Shown piece after piece: positions 7,300-17,033 of a stretch of 33,428 bases of DNA. The DNA is taken from assembly GCF_003057615.1 (NCBI RefSeq), contig NZ_QAFW01000024.1, positions 1 through 33,428 of the forward strand. The letters run 5' to 3'. The translations under genes and the position numbers were made by a program. The notes below the pieces were generated by a model. That model saw only the letters and a list, made by a program, of their open reading frames with translations, did not search any database and was not told the origin of the DNA. Position 1 is the stretch's first letter. Each line of letters starts with the position of its first letter. This DNA is from Metalysinibacillus jejuensis (GTDB lineage Bacteria; Bacillota; Bacilli; Bacillales_A; Planococcaceae).

Positions 7300-9016
7300 A
7301 ATGATGGAAATGTTGACCGTCTGTAACAGCTTCAACATAACCTTGGCGGATGACGAAATCACCGAAATGTTCGTCTTTTTGGCGCTCTTTAGCGTAGTGG
7401 GCAAGCAGAGGTTGTAGCGTAGCTAAAATTTCTGCTTCGTCAATATTCTCTTTATACAATTTATTAAGTCGTTGCCCTGTAAAGTCGCCACCTAAATATA
7501 AATTATATTTGCCTGGCCCTTTACCGATAAAGCCAATCTCGCCCATTGCAGCACGTGAGCAGCCATTTGGGCAACCTGACATACGAATGCCAATTTCAGT
7601 TTGACTTAAGTTATGTTCGGCTAAAATTTCATCGATTTTTGTAATTAATGAAGGTAAGTAGCGCTCAGCCTCAGCCATAGCAAGCCCGCATGTAGGTAAA
7701 GAAACACAAGCAATCGCATTGCGGCGTAAAGCAGAATACTGCGCACCATCTGTAATGGCATAATGTTTTAGCAATTGATCAATTTGCTCTTTTTTAGCAG
7801 GGGTAACATCTGCAATTAAAAGGTTTTGGTTAGGAGTTAAGCGAAACAGCCCTGTATGCACTTTGGCAATTTCACGTAAACCCGTTTTTAACAAGTAGTC
7901 GTCTTCGTCTTTAATGCGTCCATTTTGAATGAATAAAGTATGATGCCAATTACCATCTTCACCTTGAATCCAGCCATATTCATCGCCCGTGCGAGTAAAA
8001 AGGTAAGGGCGGGATTTTTCTAATGTAAAGCTGAGACGTTTTGCGAGCTCATCTTTAAACCACTCTAAGCCGCGCGCATCAATAGTATATTTAAAACGCG
8101 CATTTTTACGGACTGAGCGATTACCATAGTCACGCTGAATCGTTAAGATTTTTTCAGCTGTCTCTAGTAATTGCTCTTTATAAATAAAACCAATAAGACG
8201 TCCGAGCTGTGGGTAGGTGGCTGTGTCACCATGTGTCATACCCATGCCACCGCCTACAGCTACGTTAAAGCCGATGAGTTCATTATTTTCGATAACTGCG
8301 ATTAAGCCAATATCTTGTGAAAATACATCAACATCATTGCTAGGTGGGATAGCGATGCCAATTTTAAATTTACGAGGTAAATAAAGCGCACCATAAATTG
8401 GTTCCACTTCTTCTGTCTGTTGACCATCAAATACTTTTTCACCATCTAACCATAACTCATGATAAGCACGTGTTTTAGGTAAGAGATGTTCACTTAATTT
8501 AGCTGACCACTCGTACACTTCTTGATGGAAGTCGGATTGATTAGGGTTCACATTACACATTACATTACGGTTTACATCACCGCATGCTGCAATACAATCC
8601 AGTAGTACTTCATGGATTTCTTGCATGTATTTTTTGACGTTCCATTTTAAAATGCCATGCACTTGAAACGCTTGGCGTGTCGTTAATTTTAACGAGCCAT
8701 TACCGTATTTATCGCCCATCTCATCCATCACTAACCATTGTTCAGGTGTCGCCGTACCACCAGGTGTGCGTACACGAACCATAAACTGATAAGCAGGTTC
8801 TAGCTTTTGGCGTTGACGTTCATTGCGTAAGTCTCGGTCATCTTGTAAATAGCTTCCGTGGAACTTCATTAAGCGGTTATCAGCTTCTGGAATACCAGAA
8901 GATAAAGGGTTTTGCATCGTTTTTTCGAGTGTGCCACGTAAGTAATTACTCTCTTGTTTAATATCTTCTACATCACTTGGTGTGCCAGGCTGAGTAGGTA
9001 AAATAATTTTTTCCAT
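7298..9016 (-). CDS. cysI: Assimilatory sulfite reductase, hemoprotein subunit
   Basis: The siroheme and [4Fe-4S] subunit that reduces sulfite to sulfide with electrons from CysJ. The 572 residues match the family (about 570). The four cluster/siroheme cysteines are visible as C437-x5-C443 (CVSLPTC) and C482-x3-C486 (SGCPNGC), nearly the E. coli numbering. Upstream blocks such as [25 protein letters not shown] and [19 protein letters not shown] are typical. The ATG at 9016 has an AAGGAG ribosome binding site. It is the last gene of the siroheme/sulfite reductase operon, 11 bases after cysJ. A bidirectional terminator follows. Confidence 0.97.
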   Translation of the reverse strand: MEKIILPTQPGTPSDVEDIKQESNYLRGTLEKTMQNPLSSGIPEADNRLMKFHGSYLQDDRDLRNERQRQKLEPAYQFMVRVRTPGGTATPEQWLVMDEMGDKYGNGSLKLTTRQAFQVHGILKWNVKKYMQEIHEVLLDCIAACGDVNRNVMCNVNPNQSDFHQEVYEWSAKLSEHLLPKTRAYHELWLDGEKVFDGQQTEEVEPIYGALYLPRKFKIGIAIPPSNDVDVFSQDIGLIAVIENNELIGFNVAVGGGMGMTHGDTATYPQLGRLIGFIYKEQLLETAEKILTIQRDYGNRSVRKNARFKYTIDARGLEWFKDELAKRLSFTLEKSRPYLFTRTGDEYGWIQGEDGNWHHTLFIQNGRIKDEDDYLLKTGLREIAKVHTGLFRLTPNQNLLIADVTPAKKEQIDQLLKHYAITDGAQYSALRRNAIACVSLPTCGLAMAEAERYLPSLITKIDEILAEHNLSQTEIGIRMSGCPNGCSRAAMGEIGFIGKGPGKYNLYLGGDFTGQRLNKLYKENIDEAEILATLQPLLAHYAKERQKDEHFGDFVIRQGYVEAVTDGQHFHH

Positions 9017-9027
9017 CGTTTCGCTCC

Positions 9028-10740
9028 TTAGTACACATCGCGTTGATAGCGGTTATTTTGTCGTAGTTCAGTAAGGTAAGCATTCGCTTCTTCATCTGTG
9101 CATGCACCTTGTTCTTTAATAATCGTGAGTAATGTTTGCTCAACGTCTTTGGCCATGGCATCTTTATCACCACAAACATAAATAATTGCACCACGCTGTA
9201 GCCATTCGTAAACTTTTTCTGCTTGCTCAGCTAGACGATGTTGTACGTAAATTTTTGTTGATTGATCTCTTGAGAAAGCGAGTGAAATATCCGTTAACGC
9301 ACCGTCTTCAAGCCATTGTTGCCAATCCGTTTGGTATAAAAAGTCGGTAACAAAATGTTGGTCACCAAAAAATAGCCAAGCATCGCTCGTTTGCTGTCGC
9401 TCTGCACGCTCTTCTATGAAGCTACGGAACGGTGCAACCCCTGTACCAGCACCAATCATAATGATAGGTGTTTCATCCTTAGGTAGGCTAAAGTTGGGGT
9501 TATGATGAATATAAATAGGGAGTTGATCGCCTACTTCGATTTGCTCAGCGATTTGACCTGAACATACGCCGAGGCGCTCACGTCCGTCTGTTTCATATGC
9601 CACTTTGCTAATCGTTAAATGCACACTTTCCTCATTAGCTAATTGACTCGAAGCAATGGAATATAGACGCGGTGGTAAATCTCGTAGCAAGGCTAAAAAT
9701 TGTTCACTCGTCCATTCAAAAGGTCCGTATGTGGTTAAGACGTCTAATAAATCACGCCCATAATGGTAATCTTGCCAAGCTAATGCTAAAAACGCCTCAT
9801 TTTTACTATAATTTTTTAATTTTTCAAATAACGGTTTCGTTAGTTGAGTAATTTCTTTGGTGACTAATTGTTGTTGTAAATTTTCAGGCTTCTCATCTGT
9901 AAAAGTTAAAGCTGCCGCGACTTGCTCAACGAGTGCCGCATTATTTTTACTTAAAATACCGACACTATCGCCTGGCTCGTATGTGAGGTTGGCCCCTTCG
10001 AGAGATAATTCGATATGCATCGTATGTTTAGATGAACCACGTCCATTTAAGACGAATTTATCTACTACTTCAGCATAAAATGGTTGAGATTTTGTATAGA
10101 CGGACGCTTCATTTACCGTTGCGTTTGACTGAATGGTAGGGACATTTACTTGAGCAACTTGTTCGATAATGTCATCGATAAAGCGCGCTGCGTCTTCTTC
10201 GTAAGCTACGTCACAATCCACACGTGAAATTAAACGTTTTGCCCCTAATTTTTCAAGCTGTTGATCAAAGTCAGCGCCTGTTTTACAGAAAAATTCATAA
10301 GAGCTATCACCTAGCGCAAGTACGGCATAATTTAAATGACTAAGCTTTGGTGCGCGTGAGCTATGTAAAAACTCATAAAACGGAATAGCGTTGTCAGGTG
10401 GTTCGCCTTCACCGTGCGTGCTAGCAATAACGATTAAATTCGTTAGCTTTTTAAGTTGATTCGTTTTAAATTTCGCGGTAGAAACGACTGTAGTTTCTAC
10501 ATTGGCTTGGCGTAAACGTTCGCCTAATGTTTCTGCAAGTTGTTGACTGTTACCTGTTTGTGAGGCGTAGAGCACCGTCACTTTCTTTGTTTCAACATTG
10601 CTAGTAATATCTGCTTGTGGTGTTGCACTTATATAACCGGCCAACCAAGCTTTTTGATAAATGTCTAAAGACGGTAAAAGTTGGTTGAGTAATTGAATTT
10701 GCGCCTCATTAAAGGGGCTATTAGTAGTTGCGATTGACAC
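9028..10740 (-). CDS. cysJ: Assimilatory sulfite reductase, flavoprotein subunit
   Basis: The NADPH-dependent diflavin reductase that feeds electrons to CysI. Its 570 residues hold a flavodoxin (FMN) domain at about 52-195 ([40 protein letters not shown]), an FAD domain with RLYSIASS, and a C-terminal NADPH domain ([27 protein letters not shown]). It ends in RYQRDVY, the typical CysJ tail. The N-terminal helix [20 protein letters not shown] is also characteristic. The start codon is GTG at 10740, a few bases after GAGGTG; no better ATG exists. It lies 13 bases downstream of the yezD stop codon and 11 bases upstream of cysI. Confidence 0.96.
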   Translation of the reverse strand: MSIATTNSPFNEAQIQLLNQLLPSLDIYQKAWLAGYISATPQADITSNVETKKVTVLYASQTGNSQQLAETLGERLRQANVETTVVSTAKFKTNQLKKLTNLIVIASTHGEGEPPDNAIPFYEFLHSSRAPKLSHLNYAVLALGDSSYEFFCKTGADFDQQLEKLGAKRLISRVDCDVAYEEDAARFIDDIIEQVAQVNVPTIQSNATVNEASVYTKSQPFYAEVVDKFVLNGRGSSKHTMHIELSLEGANLTYEPGDSVGILSKNNAALVEQVAAALTFTDEKPENLQQQLVTKEITQLTKPLFEKLKNYSKNEAFLALAWQDYHYGRDLLDVLTTYGPFEWTSEQFLALLRDLPPRLYSIASSQLANEESVHLTISKVAYETDGRERLGVCSGQIAEQIEVGDQLPIYIHHNPNFSLPKDETPIIMIGAGTGVAPFRSFIEERAERQQTSDAWLFFGDQHFVTDFLYQTDWQQWLEDGALTDISLAFSRDQSTKIYVQHRLAEQAEKVYEWLQRGAIIYVCGDKDAMAKDVEQTLLTIIKEQGACTDEEANAYLTELRQNNRYQRDVY

Positions 10741-10753
10741 GATTTCACCTCAA

Positions 10754-10897
10754 TTATTTTAAACGAATTTTTTCATGTTTTTCGATTTGTACAATGTGAC
10801 CATCTTGAATAATCAAAGTAACATTGCCATATTGAATCGTCTTTAAAATTTCTTGTAAATTAGCGATTGCTTCTGAAATGTTTTTCTCTTCAGCCAT
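10754..10897 (-). CDS. yezD: YezD-family small protein (DUF2292)
   Basis: A 47-residue open frame, MAEEKNISEAIANLQ through KIRLK, of the YezD/DUF2292 type. The family hallmark is a short helix followed by strands like YGNVTLIIQDGHIVQIEKHEK. Its biochemical role is unknown. In Bacillota it is often found beside sulfate, sulfite or siroheme genes, and here it lies inside the sirB-cysJ interval. The start is clear: AAGGAGG nine bases before the ATG at 10897. The ATG lies eight bases inside the end of sirB, so translation is probably coupled. It is short enough to be missed by automatic calls, but the ribosome binding site, overlap and family match make it convincing. Confidence 0.85.
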   Translation of the reverse strand: MAEEKNISEAIANLQEILKTIQYGNVTLIIQDGHIVQIEKHEKIRLK

Positions 10898-11639
10898 AAT
10901 GACTAACCTCCTTTAATGGTTGCAAAGCTTCATCAATGCGTTGATGTAATACAAGGTGTATGTTTTCGCTCTGACCTAGCGCATCGCAGCGTATAAATGT
11001 AGCGGCGGATGGTGGTAAGTTAGCGACGGTTTGTGTGATATGTTTACTTAATAAACCAGCAAACAATAAGTAAGGCACGATGACGATTTTTTGACTTGTT
11101 GCATGCAAGCTAGCAATAGCTTGTTCGAAGCGCAACCCATTGCCATACAAAAAACAAGGGATGATATGCAAGCTGTAGCGCTGTGTTAATTGCCTAGCGA
11201 CTTGTTGCATATGAACAACCGCTGCATCGTCACTACTGCCGCGTCCTACTAATAAAATTGTTGCATGTTGTGGTAGCGCTGTTTGCTTAGTAATAGTAGT
11301 GTGCAATGTTTCGATTAGCAAAGGGTGATGACCGAGGGGTTCGCTTTGGGTAAATGTTATAAATGGATAACGTTGTTTAGCCTCGGCAATCAGCGCAGGA
11401 ATGTCAGCTTTAGCATGCGATGCTTTAATTAATAGTAAAGGGACAATGGCAATCGCTGTTGCTCCTTTTTTTACACATGTGTCAATCCCCTCAGGAATGC
11501 TCGGTGTAGCAAGCTCTAAAAAGGCAATTTCTTGGATAGCCTCTTGGCGATAGCGCATCGTGTGTTCAAAAAAACGAATGGCTTGTGCGACACCTTTAGC
11601 GCGTCTCGTACCATGTCCGATATATAATATAGCTTGCAT
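10890..11639 (-). CDS. sirB: Sirohydrochlorin ferrochelatase
   Basis: Inserts iron into sirohydrochlorin to give siroheme, the cofactor of CysI. At 249 residues it is the long two-domain CbiX/SirB form (about 260 in B. subtilis), made of two similar halves. The metal-handling histidines are His9 (YIGHGTRR) and His75 (KASHAKADIP). The equivalent first motif of the second half reads VGRGSSDD, with Arg replacing His, so only the first half should be catalytic, as in the B. subtilis enzyme. The ATG at 11639 follows AGGAGGG, which overlaps the sumT stop codon. It is the second gene of the operon, between sumT and yezD. Confidence 0.9.
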   Translation of the reverse strand: MQAILYIGHGTRRAKGVAQAIRFFEHTMRYRQEAIQEIAFLELATPSIPEGIDTCVKKGATAIAIVPLLLIKASHAKADIPALIAEAKQRYPFITFTQSEPLGHHPLLIETLHTTITKQTALPQHATILLVGRGSSDDAAVVHMQQVARQLTQRYSLHIIPCFLYGNGLRFEQAIASLHATSQKIVIVPYLLFAGLLSKHITQTVANLPPSAATFIRCDALGQSENIHLVLHQRIDEALQPLKEVSHYG

Positions 11640-11649
11640 ATCATCCCTC

Positions 11650-12396
11650 CTATACTGTGGCTAGTGCTGGTAGCCACTGAATTTTTTCGTGTAACTTAAC
11701 GACTTCACCGACAACAATCATGCTAGGGTTTGGAATATCCTTTGCTTGCAGCGGCATCGTTGCGAGTGTGCCAACTAGCGTTTGTTGCTCCGCATACGTA
11801 CCTTTATAAATTAAAGCGACCGGTGTAGAGCCGAGGCGACCATGCTTAATTAGTTGTTGGCAAATATACTGAAGGTTGCTAACCCCCATATAAATTGCTA
11901 ATGTATCGACACCTTTTGCTAAGTGATGCCACTTAATAGCATCATCCTTTCCTTCTCTCATATGACCTGTTACTACTGCAAAGCTAGAGGCATAATCGCG
12001 ATGAGTTACGGGAATGCCTGCATAGGCAGGTGCAGCAATTCCAGCTGTAATACCTGGTACGATTTCAAAAGGAATATTAGCAGCTACGACGACTTCAGCT
12101 TCTTCGGCCCCGCGTCCAAAAACGAAGGGATCCCCGCCTTTTAAACGCGTCACTACTTTCCCTTGTGCAGCGTAGTAAACGAGCAAATGATTAATATGTG
12201 CTTGAATCATGGCATGTTGGCGAGGCTGTTTGCCACAAAAGATAAGTTTGGCATGCGGTTTAGCATGGGCTAATAGTTTTTCATTGACGAGTCGATCGTA
12301 TAAAATAACGTCGGCTTCTTGGATGCAACGTAGCCCTTTTAAAGTAATTAGCTCCTCATCTCCTGGCCCAGCGCCTACGATATAAACTTTACTCAT
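11650..12396 (-). CDS. sumT: Uroporphyrinogen-III C-methyltransferase
   Basis: A SAM-dependent enzyme converting uroporphyrinogen III to precorrin-2, the branch point to siroheme (also called CobA or YlnD). Signature blocks are VYIVGAGPGDEELITLKG near the N-terminus, RLKGGDPFVFGRGAEEAE (about 105-122), PGITAGIAAPAYAGIPVTHRD and VALIYKGT. I choose the ATG at 12396 (MSKVYIVG, 248 residues) because AAGGAG lies eight bases upstream. An ATG at 12402 is nearly in contact with that site. It is the first gene of the sumT-sirB-yezD-cysJ-cysI operon and is divergent from a LysR-type regulator. No precorrin-2 dehydrogenase (ylnF/sirC) accompanies it. Confidence 0.95.
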   Translation of the reverse strand: MSKVYIVGAGPGDEELITLKGLRCIQEADVILYDRLVNEKLLAHAKPHAKLIFCGKQPRQHAMIQAHINHLLVYYAAQGKVVTRLKGGDPFVFGRGAEEAEVVVAANIPFEIVPGITAGIAAPAYAGIPVTHRDYASSFAVVTGHMREGKDDAIKWHHLAKGVDTLAIYMGVSNLQYICQQLIKHGRLGSTPVALIYKGTYAEQQTLVGTLATMPLQAKDIPNPSMIVVGEVVKLHEKIQWLPALATV

Positions 12397-12459
12397 ACAC
12401 ATTCTCCTTCATAAGTAATAAAACATATAAATTAACTAGGTTTTAATTTTGCTATGTGT

Positions 12460-12529
12460 TATACTCTACTAAAAATTACGTGATTAAGGAAATAAAGATT
12501 AGTAATAGCATTAATTACAAAAGCTAATC
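12460..12529. promoter_or_regulatory. Divergent control region of sumT operon and cysL-like gene
   Basis: The 149-base gap holds two nested inverted repeats: GATTAG (12497-12502) with CTAATC (12524-12529), and TAAT-N7-ATTA (12503-12517). The second has the T-N11-A form of LysR-family operators. A -10-like TATACT lies at 12460-12465 on the plus strand with only a poor -35. The repeats are 17-50 bases upstream of the regulator's ATG and about 100 upstream of sumT, so they could serve autoregulation and activation of the divergent operon. Confidence 0.4.
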
Positions 12530-12545
12530 ATTGAGGAGGGCTCGT

Positions 12546-13424
12546 ATGAATGTCGAAGAATTAGTGACCTTTACAAAATTATGTGAGTTGAAAAATTTTA
12601 CGAAAACAGCAGAAGCATTAACTATGTCGCAACCTACAGTCAGTCTTCATTTGAAAAATTTAGAGCAAGAATTTCAGTCACAACTCATTCAGCGTTCGTC
12701 TAAGCAAGTGAGTGTAACGCCAACGGGTGAGCTATTGTTAGAGCGAGCCAAACAAATCCAGCAACTTATTGCACAAACAAAAAGTGATATTTTAGCTTGT
12801 CATGATGCCGTTCAAGGTGAATTGAAAATTGGGGCTAGCTTTACGATTGGGGAATATATTTTGCCGATGATTTTAGGGGATATTTGCATGGAGTACCCCC
12901 AACTAAATTTAGATGTTACGATTGGTAATACAGAAGAAATCGTAAAGCAAGTTAAACATTTACAAGTAGATATTGGGTTAATTGAAGGCACGACTAATGA
13001 GAAAGAGCTTTTATTAATGCCTTTTATGGAAGATGAACTCGTTATTATTGTGAGCCCTACACATGCATTAGCTCATAAAAAAGATGTGCAGATGAGTGAT
13101 TTACAAAATGAAGTATGGCTGTCGCGAGAGCTAGGTTCAGGCACGCGCGAAAATTTACAACATTTTTTGCGCACACATGCTATTAAAACAAGAGCTATCG
13201 TAACAATTAGTAGTAATCAAGGCGTGAAAGAAGCCGTGATGAATAATGTTGGCATTTCACTTATTTCGCGCTATACGGTAATGCGAGATGTAAAATTTGG
13301 GGATGTCGTCATTGTGCCAGTAGCAGAGCGATTTACCCGCGTATTATCATACGTTTATTCACCAGTAATGAAAAATATTCGAAGTGTATCAAGCTTTATA
13401 GAATTAGTGGAGGAAAAATTATGA
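12546..13424 (+). CDS. cysL: LysR-family regulator, probable CysL-type activator of sulfite reduction genes
   Basis: A 292-residue LysR-type regulator: helix-turn-helix at about 1-60 (FTKTAEALTMSQPTVSLHLKNLEQ) and a two-lobed effector domain at about 90-290 (LKIGASFTIGEYILPMIL, then VDIGLIEG). In B. subtilis, CysL activates cysJI. The symbol is inferred from the divergent position next to the sumT-cysJI operon, not from specific residues. I start at the ATG at 12546 because a near-perfect GAGGAGGG lies five bases upstream; an in-frame start at 12531 would lie inside that site. The stop overlaps the cysQ start by four bases (ATGA), so the two are coupled. Confidence 0.75.
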   Translation: MNVEELVTFTKLCELKNFTKTAEALTMSQPTVSLHLKNLEQEFQSQLIQRSSKQVSVTPTGELLLERAKQIQQLIAQTKSDILACHDAVQGELKIGASFTIGEYILPMILGDICMEYPQLNLDVTIGNTEEIVKQVKHLQVDIGLIEGTTNEKELLLMPFMEDELVIIVSPTHALAHKKDVQMSDLQNEVWLSRELGSGTRENLQHFLRTHAIKTRAIVTISSNQGVKEAVMNNVGISLISRYTVMRDVKFGDVVIVPVAERFTRVLSYVYSPVMKNIRSVSSFIELVEEKL

Positions 13425-14152
13425 TTGAACAAGTAATCGCGATTGCTAAACAAGCAGGAGCGGCGATTATTAAAATTTATCAAGCGCCCGTTGAGATTAC
13501 CTATAAAAACGACTTGTCTCCTGTTACGCTTGCTGATCAAGTAGCGCATAAGGTAATTACCGATGCATTAACAAAACTTACGCCGACGATTCCTATTATT
13601 AGTGAAGAGGGAGCCATTGCCCCTTATGAGGAACGCAAACAATGGCAGCAGTTTTGGCTTGTAGATCCGTTAGATGGCACGAAAGAATTTATCGCTAAAA
13701 ATGGAGAATTTACAGTAAATATTGCATTAATCGAACACAATATGCCCGTGTTAGGTGTCGTTTATGCGCCAGCTAATGACGTATTATATTATGCATCTGA
13801 GCAAGGTGCTTATAAAGTAACAAACGGGCAAGCAAAGCCATTAGCTCATGTTACAGCCTCTAATCATACGGCTGTAATTAGTCGGTCGCACGCGTCAAAA
13901 GAAACGCTTGCTTATTTACAACAGCAAGGTATTACTGTGATTCAACGGTTAGGAAGTTCATTAAAGATGTGTGCTGTCGCGGAAGGCTCAGCTTATTGTT
14001 ATCCGCGTCTTGGAGATTGCATGGAATGGGATACAGCTGCTGCACATGCCATTGTGCGCTATAGTGGGCATCAGGTTATGGATTATACGACAGGTGAAGA
14101 ATTACGTTATAATAAGCCTTCTTTAAAAAATCCCTATCATATTGTAAAGTAA
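13421..14152 (+). CDS. cysQ: 3'(2'),5'-bisphosphate nucleotidase CysQ
   Basis: Hydrolyses 3'-phosphoadenosine 5'-phosphate (PAP), the by-product of PAPS use, to AMP and phosphate. The 243 residues show the inositol monophosphatase-fold metal motifs: SEEGA (about 62-66), WLVDPLDGTKEFI (about 82-94) and GDCMEWDTAAAHAI (about 200-213). It matches CysQ rather than inositol monophosphatase by the KEFI and CMEWDTAA wording. It overlaps the regulator upstream by four bases, and a GGAGG site lies inside that gene's end. Its presence fits the APS-kinase half of CysNC: a cell that makes PAPS must clear PAP. Confidence 0.92.
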   Translation: MIEQVIAIAKQAGAAIIKIYQAPVEITYKNDLSPVTLADQVAHKVITDALTKLTPTIPIISEEGAIAPYEERKQWQQFWLVDPLDGTKEFIAKNGEFTVNIALIEHNMPVLGVVYAPANDVLYYASEQGAYKVTNGQAKPLAHVTASNHTAVISRSHASKETLAYLQQQGITVIQRLGSSLKMCAVAEGSAYCYPRLGDCMEWDTAAAHAIVRYSGHQVMDYTTGEELRYNKPSLKNPYHIVK

Positions 14153-14234
14153 CAAAGCAGCTGAGAGATTACTCGGTTGTAGTGGGGAATATTGGTTTTT
14201 TATTCTAAAACATCATATATATCTTTAATAATCA

Positions 14235-14271
14235 AAAAATGTTAGGCCAATTATCTTGGTCTAACATTTTT
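14235..14271. terminator. Bidirectional terminator between cysQ and cysNC
   Basis: AAAAATGTTAGGCCAA (14235-14250) pairs with TTGGTCTAACATTTTT (14256-14271) with one wobble, loop TTATC. T-runs appear on both strands, suiting the convergent cysL-cysQ and sbp-cysNC operons. The rest of the 151-base gap shows only a weak wobble hairpin near 14159-14180. Confidence 0.88.
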
Positions 14272-14303
14272 GCTTTTTGTTCTCACTTCTTGTAGTGAAA
14301 TGA

Positions 14304-16121
14304 TTATAAATAACTTGCTAACGCACGCATAATTTTATCGGTTGCTTGTTCGATAGATAAACTTGTCGTATCTACAATAATATGTGGTTTTTTAGGTGTT
14401 TCATAAGGGCTAGAAATGCCGGTGAATGCTTCGATTTCTTGCTGGCGTGCTTTAGCATATAAGCCTTTTGTGTCGCGTGATTCGCACGTAGTAAGAGGCG
14501 TGCTAATAAAGATTTCGATGTAAGCCTCGCCAATAATGTTTTGTGCTTGTTTACGGTCTTGCTCGAGCGGTGAGATGCAGGCTGCAAGTGTAATTAAGCC
14601 CGCTTCATTTAATAACTTGGCTACTTCTGCAATGCGACGGTTATTTTCGCTCCGACTTGCTTCATCAAAAGCTAAATTTTTATTTAAGCCTAAACGTAAA
14701 TTATCACCGTCTAATAACATCGTATGGTGACCTAATAAAACAAGGCGTTTTTCTACTTCGTTCGCAAGTGTAGATTTACCAGCACCTGATAAGCCTGTAA
14801 ACCATAACGTAAGTGCTCGCTGTTGCTTTTGAGCCTCGCGAATAGCGGCCGTCACCGTAGTTTGCTGAGCGAAAATAGAAGTGGTTTGTTCTAAGTTTTG
14901 AATGACACCACATGCGGCAGTCATATGAGTGAGACGGTCGATTAAAATAAAGCTACCAAGTGTATGATGCGTGTTAAACGTACTCATAATAACAGGTTCA
15001 GCTAATGCAATCGTACATTCGGCTAACTCATTTTTTTGTAAGCTTTCTGCAGCGACTAAGTCGCCATTTTCGATATTAATTTTATGAGTAATTGCTGTAA
15101 TAACACCGGCGATAGTTTGCGTTCCAATTTTACATAAATAATTTTTGCCAATAACGAGTGGTTCCGTATCCAATACTAAAACGTGAGCAGTGAATTTTTG
15201 AGCAGTCGTTAATGTCGTATCTGTCGTTAGTACACAGCCACGCGAGACATCTACTTCTTTAGAAAGTTGTACAGTAACAGGTTGTCCTGCGACAGCTTCT
15301 TGCTCAGTGCGATCAGTGACTAAAATTTGTTTTACAATTGCCCGTTCGTTGCTCGGTAAGGCAATGATTTCATCGCCTACTGCAATACGACCTGATTCAA
15401 TTTGCCCTTGGAATCCGCGAAAATCTTGATTAGGGCGACTAACGCGCTGAATAGGTAAGGTAAACGTTGCTAATGCGTCTTCTTCTACATTAATCGCTTC
15501 TAAATAGGGCAGGAGCGCTAGTTCTTCATACCAAGGTGTAGCGGCAGAAGCAGTAATAATATTGTCACCGTTTGTTGCGGATACAGGAATTACTTGAATG
15601 GTGCTAAAATCCAATGTTGTAGCGAGCGTTAAGAAGTCACGTTTAATCGCTTCAAAGCGCTGCTGTTCAAAATTGACTAAGTCCATCTTATTAACGGCAA
15701 CTACGATATGACGAATGCCCATCAATGCACAAATGCGAGCGTGTCGTTTCGTTTGCACAGTAATCCCCTTTGTAGCGTCTACGAGTAAAATTGCTAATTC
15801 GGCGAAGGAAGCGCCGACGGCCATGTTGCGCGTATATTCTTCATGCCCTGGTGTATCTGCAACAATAAATGAACGCTCATCTGTCGTAAAATAGCGGTAG
15901 GCTACGTCAATTGTAATGCCCTGTTCACGTTCAGCTAATAACCCATCCAATAAAAGGGCATAATCAATTTCACCGCCGCGGCTACCAACTTTACTATCCA
16001 GCTCCAGTGCTTTTTCTTGGTCAGCAAATAACAGCTTAGATTCATATAATAAATGGCCGATTAAAGTAGACTTACCATCATCTACATTGCCGCATGTAAT
16101 AAAGCGTAGTAATTTTTTCAT
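14304..16121 (-). CDS. cysNC: Fused sulfate adenylyltransferase GTPase subunit and APS kinase
   Basis: A bifunctional 605-residue protein. The N-terminal part (about 1-410) is CysN, an EF-Tu-like GTPase that drives formation of adenosine 5'-phosphosulfate (APS) with CysD: P-loop GNVDDGKST (11-19), DTPGHEEYTRNM and NKMDL. The C-terminal part (about 430-605) is CysC, APS kinase, with P-loop GLSGAGKST (443-451), the DGDNLR motif and the ISP serine motif; it makes PAPS. Many bacilli use a single-chain ATP sulfurylase (Sat) instead, so a CysD/CysNC system is notable. The start overlaps the cysD stop by one base (TAATG). Last gene of the sulfate operon. Confidence 0.96.
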   Translation of the reverse strand: MKKLLRFITCGNVDDGKSTLIGHLLYESKLLFADQEKALELDSKVGSRGGEIDYALLLDGLLAEREQGITIDVAYRYFTTDERSFIVADTPGHEEYTRNMAVGASFAELAILLVDATKGITVQTKRHARICALMGIRHIVVAVNKMDLVNFEQQRFEAIKRDFLTLATTLDFSTIQVIPVSATNGDNIITASAATPWYEELALLPYLEAINVEEDALATFTLPIQRVSRPNQDFRGFQGQIESGRIAVGDEIIALPSNERAIVKQILVTDRTEQEAVAGQPVTVQLSKEVDVSRGCVLTTDTTLTTAQKFTAHVLVLDTEPLVIGKNYLCKIGTQTIAGVITAITHKINIENGDLVAAESLQKNELAECTIALAEPVIMSTFNTHHTLGSFILIDRLTHMTAACGVIQNLEQTTSIFAQQTTVTAAIREAQKQQRALTLWFTGLSGAGKSTLANEVEKRLVLLGHHTMLLDGDNLRLGLNKNLAFDEASRSENNRRIAEVAKLLNEAGLITLAACISPLEQDRKQAQNIIGEAYIEIFISTPLTTCESRDTKGLYAKARQQEIEAFTGISSPYETPKKPHIIVDTTSLSIEQATDKIMRALASYL

Positions 16122-17020
16122 TAGAAATACCCCTCTCGTTTACGACGTTCCATACTTCCCACAGCTTCTTGGTCAATTACGCGTGTCGTACGTTCAGAAG
16201 TGACGGCGCCTAGTGTTTCCTCAATGATTTCTTCTAACGTAGTAGCTTCTGATAATAATCCACCTGTTAATGGGTAACAGCCAAGCGTGCGGAAGCGTAC
16301 CATTTTATGTTCGATTTGATCACTTGGTTCTAGGCGGAAGCGGTCATCATCGACAAGTACATAATTGCCATCACGGTAAACGACAGGACGTTCTTTGGCG
16401 AAATAGAGTGGCACAATATCAATTTTTTCACGGTGAATATATTGCCAAATGTCTTTTTCTGTCCAGTTTGATAGAGGAAAGACACGCATGCTCTCACCTT
16501 TATGCACCAAAGTATTATAAAGTTTCCACATTTCAGGGCGTTGATTTTTAGGGTCCCAAGCGTGCTGTTGATTGCGGAAAGAGAAGATGCGCTCCTTAGC
16601 ACGCGACTTTTCTTCATCGCGTCGACCACCTCCAAAAGCTGCAGTAAAACCGTATTTATCAAGCCCTTGTTTTAGTGCTTCTGTTTTCATAATATCCGTG
16701 TAACTCGCACCGTGATCAAAAGGGTTAATCCCTTGAGTAACGCCATCTTCATTGCGATGAACAAGCATTTCAATACCTAATTCTTTCGCGCGTCGATCAC
16801 GAAACTCAATCATTTCTTTAAATTTCCAAGTCGTATCAATATGCAAGAAAGGGAAGGGGGGGTTTTCAGGGTAAAAAGCTTTTAAAGCAAGATGAAGCAT
16901 CACAGAGCTATCTTTACCGATAGAATATAACATTACAGGGTTTTCGCATAAAGCTGCGACTTCCCTAATAATATAAATGGCTTCTGCTTCTAGTTGATCA
17001 AGATGAGAAAGTTTCGTCAT
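16121..17020 (-). CDS. cysD: Sulfate adenylyltransferase subunit 2
   Basis: The catalytic ATP-pyrophosphatase subunit of the CysDN ATP sulfurylase, which makes APS from sulfate and ATP. It has the PP-loop [18 protein letters not shown] near residues 33-50 and the family blocks [48 protein letters not shown] and [13 protein letters not shown] start at the ATG at 17020 ([15 protein letters not shown], 299 residues), which has AAGGAG eight bases upstream and matches the usual CysD length. The frame stays open further upstream, but that part overlaps cysH and is unrelated to CysD. It lies 13 bases after cysH. Confidence 0.96.
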   Translation of the reverse strand: MTKLSHLDQLEAEAIYIIREVAALCENPVMLYSIGKDSSVMLHLALKAFYPENPPFPFLHIDTTWKFKEMIEFRDRRAKELGIEMLVHRNEDGVTQGINPFDHGASYTDIMKTEALKQGLDKYGFTAAFGGGRRDEEKSRAKERIFSFRNQQHAWDPKNQRPEMWKLYNTLVHKGESMRVFPLSNWTEKDIWQYIHREKIDIVPLYFAKERPVVYRDGNYVLVDDDRFRLEPSDQIEHKMVRFRTLGCYPLTGGLLSEATTLEEIIEETLGAVTSERTTRVIDQEAVGSMERRKREGYF

Positions 17021-17033
17021 AGTTAATACTCCT

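Noticed and set aside
14153-14234. A possible regulatory RNA between cysQ and its terminator
   Set aside because: Only a weak hairpin with wobble pairs near 14159-14180 is visible, with no further structure or motif.
16330-16662. A 110-codon minus-strand open frame inside cysD
   Set aside because: It lies wholly within the conserved catalytic region of cysD in another frame, lacks a ribosome binding site and resembles no family.
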